A stretch of 64,000 nt of DNA from Blattamonas nauphoetae. Its lineage: Eukaryota > Preaxostyla > Oxymonadida. The translations under genes and the position numbers were made by a program. The DNA is taken from the NCBI GenBank assembly GCA_033064195.1, contig JARBJD010000040.1:124001-188000 (forward strand). Reading direction: 5' to 3'. Under the pieces are notes generated by a model. It was not told the origin of the DNA, searched no databases, and was given only the letters and a program-made list of their open reading frames with translations. Of this stretch, positions 29,035 to 39,371 are shown one piece after another (the stretch's first letter is position 1; each line of letters opens with the position of its first letter).

Positions 29035-31215
29035 TTCTGGATACCGTTTGGCACTCTGGTTTCAATTATTTGTTCGGCTCTACGTTCCTCGTTCGTTGGA
29101 ACTGATTTTTTCTCACCATCTCTGTCTTATTCTCACTTTTCTTCAGATAATCGACCTCAATACGGGATTCAGGACTAATCGGAGCCGAAACACACATCTT
29201 GATGACGTCTCCTCAATCTTTTGCTCTCATCGTGAATCGAAGTCACAGGACAGTTTCTAGGTCTTCTTTTCGCATTTCAATCTCTTTTTGTTGATTTCAG
29301 ACTTCCATTCATTGCGACGTCATCAGTCCATCTAATCAAGTCTCTTTTCCTCCTTTTCTACCTCTCAGACTTTTGTTGTCCCCGTTCACTCCTCTCCATC
29401 ATATCTCTATCGAGTATGACTCTCTTGTCTGCTTTCCCTCTGCCCTGACGCCACTTCGGATTTCTGCCACTGCTGCTCTCTAGCACTTGTGGGATACTGA
29501 CCAACATGCGATTGAAGTTATCCCTCCTGCTGTTTATGCCAGGAAAGTCCAAATTCCCTCCGAAACGACCTTCCTCGACAAGATCCTACTCATCAGACAG
29601 AACTTGATGTTGCACCAATGCCGGCAATCGTCCTCATCAGGTGTTGCCGTGGCCGACGACACAGCAACAATCGAAGGGCATGAGTTTCTCCCAGCCACTC
29701 TCTAGTCGAAAGGGAACCCAACACCAACACACCCATAATAGAACGGCAGCGTCGACAGCCTTCAACACACTCCAAACCCAACCATCGTCTCTCCACCGCC
29801 TTCTCAGTTCGGCTTCCTCGATCTGTCTGAGCACTCTGACACTGTTCCTCACTCACCGCACTTGTCAGATGGACTCCCCACATCGGATGGGCTTCTCCCC
29901 TTCTAACGCAGCAGAGAAGAAGTTGACAGTTGTGGAGTATGTGGATGGCTGTGTGCAGGGAGTGCATCTGATGTTCATCCACGTACCCTCCAATCTTTTC
30001 GTTGTCACAAGTGTCAGTCAGCAGCTGTTGGAGAAATCATCTGGTCTTGTCACAGACATTCTCCTTTCTCCACAATCAGTCGGCTGGAGAAGATCCCGTT
30101 CACTTAATCTCTCAGATTTTATTTAGTTTTGACATTCACATCGAGTGTTGTTTTGTTGATGAAGACCAGATGAAGTAAAGCGAGAAATGACAATACAATA
30201 AGTCCAGTCTTGGTCTATGTTTGCACTGATCATCAAACTTTCACAACGAGATCCGGATTCTTCCCTCCAACCTTATCGAGAATCAACTTCAGCACAACAT
30301 TGAGTTTCTGAATGGACAGAGAGTTGGAATAAGAGATGAGGAACATGTGTGACAAACTACTTCTCTTCTTTTCTGTTCGTTGCTGTTTGATCGATGGTTC
30401 TGGACGTTGTTTCGGTTTTGTAAAATCTCACTTCATTGTGGTTGATGGCTAGAGAATAGTAGTGGCAGTGGAGATGGAATGAAATGAATGGAGGGAGTGT
30501 ATCTGCTGTCGTTGTGGGTTGTAAATTCAGATTCGCCTCTCAAATCAAAGATTCGACCCTTTTTGGTTGGACTGAGATGGAACGATCACCCCAAGAATAT
30601 CCAAGAATCAAACCGACGACAAAGATCAATGAGATTTCCACATAAACAGCTAGGATAGAACTGGAACTTGACCGTGAAGAAAACGGCATGCAGCAGATCG
30701 TACAAGACGATGATGGAACAGCAGAGGCAAGAGATCCTGAGAAAATAGAAGAAAAAAAAACGAGATGAGATGAATTTAGGGATAATAAGGGGATTGATGA
30801 GCGAAATGAGAATGAGTCGGATGACATCACAATACCATCTTTTCTTGCATTATTGTCAAATGAATATGTCGTTGTGATTCATTTCACAGAAGTAGGACTT
30901 GCAGCTATAATGGTTTCTGTAAGAGATGACGAATCAGAACGATCATCCGTCCATAACTGTTTTGAAGAACCGCACGATCTTCAAATGCCTGTAAAGAAGA
31001 GTGAGACGGCCTGAATGAAGTGACAATAATTCAATCCAATCATCTGCAGCAGAAATTACGTTGATTTTCATGGGATTTCTGCAAATCTCGGATCAAAATG
31101 AAAACACTTCGGAGAAATTGTAACTCTGGACTATGGGTTCTGGTATTTCTCCGGTCAGTGACCGTCAGTACTTTTCGGTGAAAACTGACCGGTCAGTGCC
31201 GGTCAGACAAGCCTA
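29035..31215. repeat. Tandem unit, copy 1, of the hAT-like element
   Basis: Begins TTCTGGATACCG and ends GACAAGCCTA. It contains gene-like pieces: a + strand stretch at ~29860–30060 (VVEYVDGCVQGVHLMFIHV then LFVVTSVSQQLLEK) that loosely recalls the longin part of MON1-type trafficking proteins, and acceptor-like TTTCAG tracts. This suggests captured host gene fragments. The MON1 idea is weak. Confidence 0.75.
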
Positions 31216-33396
31216 TTCTGGATACCGTTTGGCACTCTGGTTTCAATTATTTGTTCGGCTCTACGTTCCTCGTTCGTTGGAACTGATTTTTTCTCACCAT
31301 CTCTGTCTTATTCTCACTTTTCTTCAGATAATCGACCTCAATACGGGATTCAGGACTAATCGGAGCCGAAACACACATCTTGATGACGTCTCCTCAATCT
31401 TTTGCTCTCATCGTGAATCGAAGTCACAGGACAGTTTCTAGGTCTTCTTTTCGCATTTCAATCTCTTTTTTGTTGATTTCAGACTTCCATTCATTGCGAC
31501 GTCATCAGTCCATCTAATCAAGTCTCTTTTCCTCCTTTTCTACCTCTCAGACTTTTGTTGTCCCCGTTCACTCCTCTCCATCATATCTCTATCGAGTATG
31601 ACTCTCTTGTCTGCTTTCCCTCTGCCCTGACGCCACTTCGGATTTCTGCCACTGCTGCTCTCTAGCACTTGTGGGATACTGACCAACATGCGATTGAAGT
31701 TATCCCTCCTGCTGTTTATGCCAGGAAAGTCCAAATTCCCTCCGAAACGACCTTCCTCGACAAGATCCTACTCATCAGACAGAACTTGATGTTGCACCAA
31801 TGCCGGCAATCGTCCTCATCAGGTGTTGCCGTGGCCGACGACACAGCAACAATCGAAGGGCATGAGTTTCTCCCAGCCACTCTCTAGTCGAAAGGGAACC
31901 CAACACCAACACACCCATAATAGAACGGCAGCGTCGACAGCCTTCAACACACTCCAAACCCAACCATCGTCTCTCCACCGCCTTCTCAGTTCGGCTTCCT
32001 CGATCTGTCTGAGCACTCTGACACTGTTCCTCACTCACCGCACTTGTCAGATGGACTCCCCACATCGGATGGGCTTCTCCCCTTCTAACGTAGCAGAGAA
32101 GAAGTTGACAGTTGTGGAGTATGTGGATGGCTGTGTGCAGGGAGTGCATCTGATATTCATCCACGTACCCTCCAATCTTTTCGTTGTCACAAGTGTCAGT
32201 CAGCAGCTGTTGGAGAAATCATCTGGTCTTGTCACAGACATTCTCCTTTCTCCACAATCAGTCGGCTGGAGAAGATCCCGTTCACTTAATCTCTCAGATT
32301 TTATTTAGTTTTGACATTCACATCGAGTGTTGTTTTGTTGATGAAGACCAGATGAAGTAAAGCGAGAAATGACAATACAATAAGTCCAGTCTTGGTCTAT
32401 GTTTGCACTGATCATCAAACTTTCACAACGAGATCCGGATTCTTCCCTCCAACCTTATCGAGAATCAACTTCAGCACAACATTGAGTTTCTGAATGGACA
32501 GAGAGTTGGAATAAGAGATGAGGAACATGTGTGACAAACTACTTCTCTTCTTTTCTGTTCGTTGCTGTTTGATCGATGGTTCTGGACGTTGTTTCGGTTT
32601 TGTAAAATCTCACTTCATTGTGGTTGATGGCTAGAGAATAGTAGTGGCAGTGGAGATGGAATGAAATGAATGGAGGGAGTGTATCTGCTGTCGTTGTGGG
32701 TGGTAAATTCAGATTCGCCTCTGAAATCAAAGATTCGACCCTTTTTGGTTGGACTGAGATGGAACGATCACCCCAAGAATATCCAAGAATCAAACCGACG
32801 ACAAAGATCAATGAGATTTCCACATAAACAGCTAGGATAGAACTGGAACTTGACCGTGAAGAAAACGGCATGCAGCAGATCGTACAAGACGATGATGGAA
32901 CAGCAGAGGCAAGAGATCCTGAGAAAATAGAAGAAAAAAAACGAGATGAGATGAATTTAGGGATAATAAGGGGATTGATGAGCGAAATGAGAATGAGTCG
33001 GATGACATCACAATACCATCTTTTCTTGCATTATTGTCAAATGAATATGTCGTTGTGATTCATTTCACAGAAGTAGGACTTGCAGCTATAATGGTTTCTG
33101 TAAGAGATGACGAATCAGAACGATCATCCGTCCATAACTGTTTTGAAGAACCGCACGATCTTCAAATGCCTGTAAAGAAGAGTGAGACGGCCTGAATGAA
33201 GTGACAATAATTCAATCCAATCATCTGCAGCAGAAATTACGTTGATTTTCATGGGATTTCTGCAAATCTCGGATCAAAATGAAAACACTTCGGAGAAATT
33301 GTAACTCTGGACTATGGGTTCTGGTATTTCTCCGGTCAGTGACCGTCAGTACTTTTCGGTGAAAACTGACCGGTCAGTGCCGGTCAGACAAGCCTA
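31216..33396. repeat. Tandem unit, copy 2, of the hAT-like element
   Basis: Same 2,181 bp as copy 1 with a few substitutions (for example AACGCAGCAG versus AACGTAGCAG) and two compensating single-base length changes in homopolymers. It ends in the element's right TIR, which is therefore present twice, once internally at the unit junction. Confidence 0.85.
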
Positions 33397-35412
33397 TTAT
33401 ATTCCTCTCTTTTTCTTCTTTTTCCCCTTTCGTGACATGATCTTCCCTTTGTTACTCTGTTGGGAGCTTTCTGAAAGAAGAGATGACTTCCTGGTCGCAG
33501 GGGTGGGCGGTGGGAAATAACTATCTTCATCTCTTCTTTCAGAACCATAATCGAGATCACTCTCCAGTGATCGACGATGTATGGCTTCTTCATTCCGAGA
33601 TGAAGATAGTTTGAGTTCGTTGGGAGTTTCGATGGGTTTAAGGTAATGTTTGTCCATCACCGACGACTTCGTTGACAGTCTGGCTCCCTCAGCAAGCTCT
33701 GCTTGACTCCATCCCCTTTGCTTCCTTTTCGCCAAGCCAGCATGCTTGAGGGAGTAGGGCTTGTACTTGTCAACTTCAACTCCCGCTTCCTTCATGAATA
33801 CCCCGACCATCCGTGCAATCTCTCCAGGATTCCTAGCTCGCTCCCCTCCCATGATTTGACCCGACCATCCTTCCCCTCTCATTCGATCAAGCTCTCTCAC
33901 CCAGCTTCCCACTCGATTTCCCTCTCGATGCCCCTCTCATCCAATATATGTTCCTTCACGTCTTCGTCGGTCTTCAATCTCATCCTTACCAGTACCTTCT
34001 CTGTCTCGTCGTATATCTGCATCTCCTCTCTCCATATCTGTGCGATCTCTGTAAAACGAACACCGTGGTGTAAGACCAGACTCACAGCGATTGCCGTTTG
34101 TATCTCCGCCTCGCCGAGTTTGTCCGCGGAACTCCATTTCCTTTCCAATACATCTTCAATCACAACTGAATCAAAAATATCTTGATATTTGCTTGTGGCC
34201 GGATTGATCTTCCGTATTCCCTTCATTGTTGCTTTCACCGCAATGGCTTCTCCAATCTGTTCCTGCCCAAGTAACCGGGCGAGAAAGGAAAGGGCACTTC
34301 TTGCGATACCAGTGGATCCTCTCGATCCGGTCCTGTCCATCCAGTCGGAGAGGAAATTCGCGACCTTGATCTGATTCAGATCCTTCCAGTCCCTCCCTCT
34401 AGCCTCTGAATCTTCAATCCAACAACGAATAGATTTTGCGTACTGCCTGACCGTTGATTCGCTCAACCCCACCAACATTCGGATCATAGTCCTTTCCTTA
34501 ATCCCCAACTCGTCCGCTAGACCCTCCCATATCTCTCCACTAAGTATGCTCGCAGCAGACCCGGCGGTCTGCTGCTCCCCGCTGCCTTCATTCCCATTCC
34601 CTCCTTCGTCACGACCTCCGTTCTCCCCAGCAAGAGTGATTTCGTAGAGAGCCTCTCGATCTCCTCCCTTCCGACCAACGTTGACCAGTCCGGTACTATC
34701 AGGACTGTTTGTGTTGGTTGACTTCTCAGCTTCTGCAGTACTCTCGGTATCAATGGAACGGGAGGGAATGCGTAAATGCACTCCTCCGCACTCCAGTTCT
34801 GTAGAAGGGCATTCGTCCCTGACGATTGGATCTCCCCCGTTAGGCTCCAGAACCTCTCGAATCTCCGATTGTCTCTTGTTGCGAATGCATCGATAGTTGG
34901 CTTTACTTTGAAAGTTTCTTCGATCTGATGAATGTACTCCATCCTGAGAGAGTAGTCTGTTGCGTCCTTGATCCTGGACAATCTGTCGGCGATGGTATTC
35001 TCTTTTCCAGGTAGATACTCCGCCCAGAGTCTGCAATCCATCTCCACTGCGGCGCTGAACAAGGTTTTGAAGAGATCGACCAACGTGACCGATGAGGAGC
35101 GTCTGTTGACATTTGCGACGACCACCTGATTGTCTGAACGGATAAGAACTTGGTCCGACATCTGCACCACTCCCCTCCTGGCCCCCTCGAGGAATCCCGC
35201 GACCACAGCACTGACCTCCCTTCTGTTGCTCGACCAATCCTTCTCGTTCTCCTGGAACTCGTGCTGCCAGACTTCTTCCTGGTCTCCCCTCCTCCAAACC
35301 ACCCCGAGTCCCCATTCGCTTGCATCGGTTGTCATCTCGAGTGTTGGTTCGAATAGGGTGAGTGATCTTTCGATATCGGATGCGAGTCTCCCCATCCACC
35401 AGCTCGGGTACC

Positions 35413-35572
35413 TCAATTTTCAGGGGAAAAACTCGATCTCAGGGGAGTATCTCAATCACAGGGGAGAATCTCAATCACAGGGGAAAATCTCAAACACAGG
35501 GGAAAATCTCAATCACAGGGGAAAATCTCGGGCCACAGGGGAAGAATCTCAAGGACAAGGGGATTGAAGAAG
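35413..35572 (+). repeat. Subterminal ~19-bp tandem repeats, left TIR
   Basis: About eight imperfect copies of ATCTCAATCACAGGGGAAA, from the TIR tip inwards. Subterminal repeat arrays like this often bind the transposase in Mutator and related elements. The mirror array is at 39229–39371. Confidence 0.8.
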
Positions 35573-35583
35573 AACACAATTTT

Positions 35584-35664
35584 GATCCTGTTTGGTTTAG
35601 TGGGTAGTACATTGGACTTTGAGGCGGCGGACCCGGGTTCGATTCCTGTCATCGACTTTTTTTT
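35584..35664 (+). promoter_or_regulatory. tRNA-Gln-like Pol III promoter unit in the left TIR
   Basis: An A-box-like TGGTTTAGTGGGTAG, an anticodon loop CTTTGAG (anticodon TTG, glutamine), a perfect B box GGTTCGATTCC, a T arm with four of five pairs, then a run of eight T residues (35657–35664) as a Pol III stop. The anticodon stem does not pair, so this is a tRNA-derived promoter rather than a working tRNA. Transcription would run inward. Confidence 0.6.
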
Positions 35665-36075
35665 CCTATTTTATTACTTTTTTTTAAGATATCACAACTT
35701 CTTTCTCTTTTCAACTTTCCACATTTGGAGAGTTTGTCAATGACTGATGAACTGTGATCGTGTGATCCTTCATGATCTTTCATTGATTCTCTGATTTAAG
35801 CATAATTTCCACACAAATTATCAATCCACAACACATGTTTGAAATGAATGATATGTGTTCTTCGTTTTTGCATTCAGCTCAATTTCTGTCCAATTGATAA
35901 TGAGGGCGAGAGCAAAGATCGTTCACGATGAAGAGCATGAAGTGGATTAGGTGGTTGAAGAAGCTGTCTACTCTTATTCTTTTTCATTTGTGTTCAGGAT
36001 CTATCGTCGATCATAGAAACAAGACAACTGGAGGCGGATCACGACACTGTTCGTGTTTTTGTTGTACGAAGTCAA

Positions 36076-38880
36076 GAGATGGAACGCAAGCTCAACCTGA
36101 AGTTTAGGTGAATTGAAGAAGAGAAGAAGTTGGCCAGGAAGGATGTGGAGGAGTTTGGAAAGAAGGGTGAGTAGACACAAATGGCAATCTCGTCGCTTGT
36201 GGACAAGCGAATTGAGCTGGAAGAACGGAAGTATGCTCTCCTTCTGCGGTTGTCATAGACTTATCAATTTGAGAATGTGCTCAGGGTTTGGTCAGGTTCC
36301 TCTTTCTCCTGTCTATATCTTCGTTAGAACGTGCAAGACATCATCGACTCGCTGAACGCCAGGCTGCGCGATAGGCAGGCGAATCTGTGGCAGATTGGGA
36401 AGTAGTTTGCAGTGGGCGGCCAATCTGAAGATGACCAACCAGATGCGCCCAGTCAGGAGTTTCCCATGACCATCAGATCTCTGATGCACTCACAACAGGA
36501 GCTTGTGGAAGATACTCGACTCCCACCTCTCTATTCGGGCGATGTTATGTCGTATCTCCTCCATCCTCATGTTAAAGTTCTTGAGAATCGAAACAAACTC
36601 GAACAGCCTCCAGCCAAGATCAACGATGTCCAGAACCCGCTCGTCGATTCTGAACGAGTTGTTGTCGCCTTCCCAGATCAACAAAAGGACTTCTCTCCCT
36701 TCCTTTCTCAGAACAAGCACAGCACTGTCCGTTTACAGGCACAGCGGTATGCCAAACAGAGGGCCGATTCCCTCTCAAACAGAGAGGATTTTGTACACCA
36801 ACAACAACAGCACATCAACCCACAGTTTCCACAGCAATCATCTGCTGCCTTTGCCACGCAGAATTCCCAGTCATTTCATCGTCCACCACAACAATCAGAG
36901 AATCAGCTGTTCAATGAAGAATATGCCACGTCTCGCACCAACCAGCAAACAGAACGAGATTAATCTTGTTTTTTAACAATGCCTCCCACATACACCAACC
37001 AAGAACAGTCAGAAACCACACATCAGTCAAAGCCAATCTCACAGCAACGGTACACACAAGAAGACAACCCCCACTTCACCCAATCATCTTTCTACAAACC
37101 CCAATCTTCCACTTCCCGACTTTCCTCCCGTCCATCTCGACAGCCCGCTTCTCCTCGCACAACACCCGAGAAATCCCGCAACTCGCTTCGCATGTCCTCC
37201 AACTCCCATCATGTCACCCTCAAACCACACATTGTGTGCTGTCCACAACTGGCGTTTCTATTCGTCGATTCCGGCATGTCCGATGAATGTCGCACTGACA
37301 CTAATTCAGTCAGAGTCGCCAACACGCGGGAAGAAGGATCAGACAGCGAGGAGCCTGGCGAACGAGCTGAGAAGAACGAGGACTCAACAGAGGACACGAG
37401 AGAGAATGAATCACAACTCCACACACGACGAGATAAAGTGTTGGGAGAGACGAGCAACCAGAACGACTCGCAGAACGACGCAGAAAAAGTGAATTCTGTC
37501 AATCTGAACAACGCCGTCTCATCGCAACCCTCACGCGACACGAACCGGAACGAGACTGAATATGAAGCAGACACGCAGACAGACAATGACAGCGAGAGTT
37601 GAAGTGAGAGTGAGTGGAGAAGAGAGAACGAGGACGAACCAACTTCGGAGGAAGACCAGACGCGAATTGAAACAGAAGAAACAGCGTGTGAGTGTTGGGA
37701 GGAGCGGCTGAGCCCACCTGCTCTCCAACTGGCTGTTGACAAGCACGGCCTCGTCCTGTCGAACACGATCATCGCCGACTCCATGCGAGACGAGCAAGTC
37801 GACAATTTCTCGCGTTTGAAAGACTCGTTCGTGGCGAGACAAAAGCCGAACAGCTCGCTGCAGGAGAGAAGAGGAGAGCGGAAGGAGTCGCCGGCTGACC
37901 TGACACGTCACACCCCACCGACAACATCCGAAGAGCACCGTCTCTCTTCTCTGAAACAGGAACAAGAACACCTCGTCGACACATCCGCATCTTCTGCATC
38001 GAATGTAGATCTGTTGCGAATGATCGATTCCTTGAAAGCAACGCTCGCCAAAACAGAACGCCAGCACTCTGCCGAACTGACTCGTCTCAAAGAGGAGAAC
38101 GCTCGACTGACCGAAACAATGTCAGACTTCCAAGTTCGAGCAGCTTCGCTGGCCACAGACAAAAACACGCCGGAAAAGAGTTTGGAGTAGACGAGGCAGA
38201 AGATGGAGATGGAGCGGGAGATCAACACACGTTTGGAGGAGAGATTGGATGAGACGAAAAGGGAGGTGGATGAGTGGATTGGGATGAACAAGAAGAAAAG
38301 CCATTCCATCGAGACATTCCACACGACCCTTGATCAGCTCACGACAGAGCGAGACACACTCAAAGCCAACCTGACCGCAACAAACCAGTCACTCGACGAA
38401 TCCAACCAGCGGTGTGCGTCTCATCTCATTCATCGTCTTTGCTCTTCGTTCTTTCATGCCCTTCTCTCATCCATCATTCTCCTTTCTGTTTTCCTTTATT
38501 CCCTTCAGCATCTACACCCACTCCTCCGAGGTCTCTTCCCTCATCTCCCAAAAAACTGAGCTCGAACGCCTTCTCTCCAAAAACTGGCTCATCACGATCG
38601 ACACATAGGCAGATTGGGTGGGAGTGAGCGAGTCAGCTGCACAACTCGCCTCGATCGAGAAGTTCCACTCAACAATCGTCCCTTCGCGCCAACCGCACTA
38701 CTTGGATGACATCGGTGACGAGATCGGATCGTATGAGATGCTCTTCACTGAGAGCGACACGAGAAAGGTGAGGGAGTCCTCCGCGCTGGAGAAGGGTTAG
38801 GAAGTAAACAAGACACGGTTGCAGTGGACCCGAAGCGATCTGCAGTCCCAAACGACAATCGCGCCATCGAAGGATCTTTT
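36076..38880 (+). pseudogene. Captured, decayed coiled-coil host gene inside the Mutator-like element
   Basis: The + strand encodes about 900 residues of one consistent protein broken by roughly nine in-frame stops, several of them TAG. It starts as MERKLNLKFR, has a Gln-rich middle (~36800–37130), an acidic Glu/Asp/Asn-rich part (37310–37680) and a heptad coiled coil (DLLRMIDSLKATLAKTER, then RLKEENARLTETM) to ~38600. A 97-nt intron (38412–38508; donor GTGTGCG, acceptor CCCTTCAG) is still present and keeps the frame, so genomic DNA, not a cDNA, was captured. The parent looks like a cytoskeletal or centrosomal coiled-coil protein; I cannot name it. TAG as glutamine is not supported, because TGA and TAA stops occur too. 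Confidence 0.6.
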
Positions 38881-39126
38881 TATTTTTCGGGGCTGATGAC
38901 AGCGAAATTCAAAACGATGAAGAATACATATCATTCATTTCAAACATGTGTTGTGGATTGATAATTTGTGTGGAAATTATGCTTAAATCAGAGAATCAAT
39001 GAAAGATCATGAAGGATCACACGATCACAGTTCATCAGTCATTGACAAACTCTCCAAATGTGGAAAGTTGAAAAGAGAAAGAAGTTGTGATATCTTAAAA
39101 AAAAGTAATAAAATAGGAAAAAAAAG

Positions 39127-39198
39127 TCGATGACAGGAATCGAACCCGGGTCCGCCGCCTCAAAGTCCAATGTTCTACCCACTAAACCAAACAGGATC
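39127..39198 (-). promoter_or_regulatory. tRNA-Gln-like Pol III promoter unit in the right TIR
   Basis: Mirror copy of the left unit with one difference (GTAGAACAT instead of GTAGTACAT). The A box, CTTTGAG loop, B box GGTTCGATTCC and following oligo-T are retained. It also points inward. Confidence 0.6.
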
Positions 39199-39228
39199 AA
39201 AATTGTGTTCTTCTTCAATCCCCTTGTC

Positions 39229-39371
39229 CTTGAGATTCTTCCCCTGTGGCCCGAGCTTTTCCCCTGTGATTGAGATTTTCCCCTGTGTTTGAGATTTTCC
39301 CCTGTGATTGAGATTCTCCCCTGTGATTGAGATACTCCCCTGAGATCGAGTTTTTCCCCTGAAAATTGAGA
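39229..39371 (-). repeat. Subterminal ~19-bp tandem repeats, right TIR
   Basis: Inverted counterpart of the array at 35413–35572; imperfect copies of TTTCCCCTGTGATTGAGAT as read on the + strand. Confidence 0.8.

Larger units (their letters stand above)
28897..33396. mobile_element. hAT-like TIR element, 4,500 bp, carrying a tandem doubling of a 2,181-bp unit
   Basis: The element starts TAGGCTTGTCTGACCGGC and ends with the exact inverse of that sequence (18-bp TIR). It is flanked by an 8-bp duplication TTATATTC (28889–28896 and 33397–33404) made from DIRS terminal-repeat sequence. Short TIRs plus an 8-bp duplication fit hAT; P and Merlin remain possible. No transposase frame is seen, so it is non-autonomous. 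After a 138-bp unique left end, a unit of 2,181 bp occurs twice (29035–31215, 31216–33396); each copy ends in the right TIR. The copies differ at only a handful of positions. Confidence 0.8.

Noticed and set aside
29641-30126. A standalone 161-residue host gene
   Set aside because: It lies wholly within the duplicated transposon unit and lacks a clear gene structure; treated as a possible captured fragment only.
35413-35572. CRISPR array
   Set aside because: The ~19-bp repeats have no spacers and lie in a transposon TIR of a eukaryote.
35584-35656. A functional tRNA-Gln gene
   Set aside because: The anticodon stem and acceptor arm do not pair, and the sequence is duplicated in both TIRs of a transposon.
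36076-38880. Alternative genetic code (TAG = Gln) for the coiled-coil gene
   Set aside because: TAA and TGA also interrupt the frame, and neighbouring genes use TAG, TAA and TGA as normal stops. Decay in a transposon explains it better.
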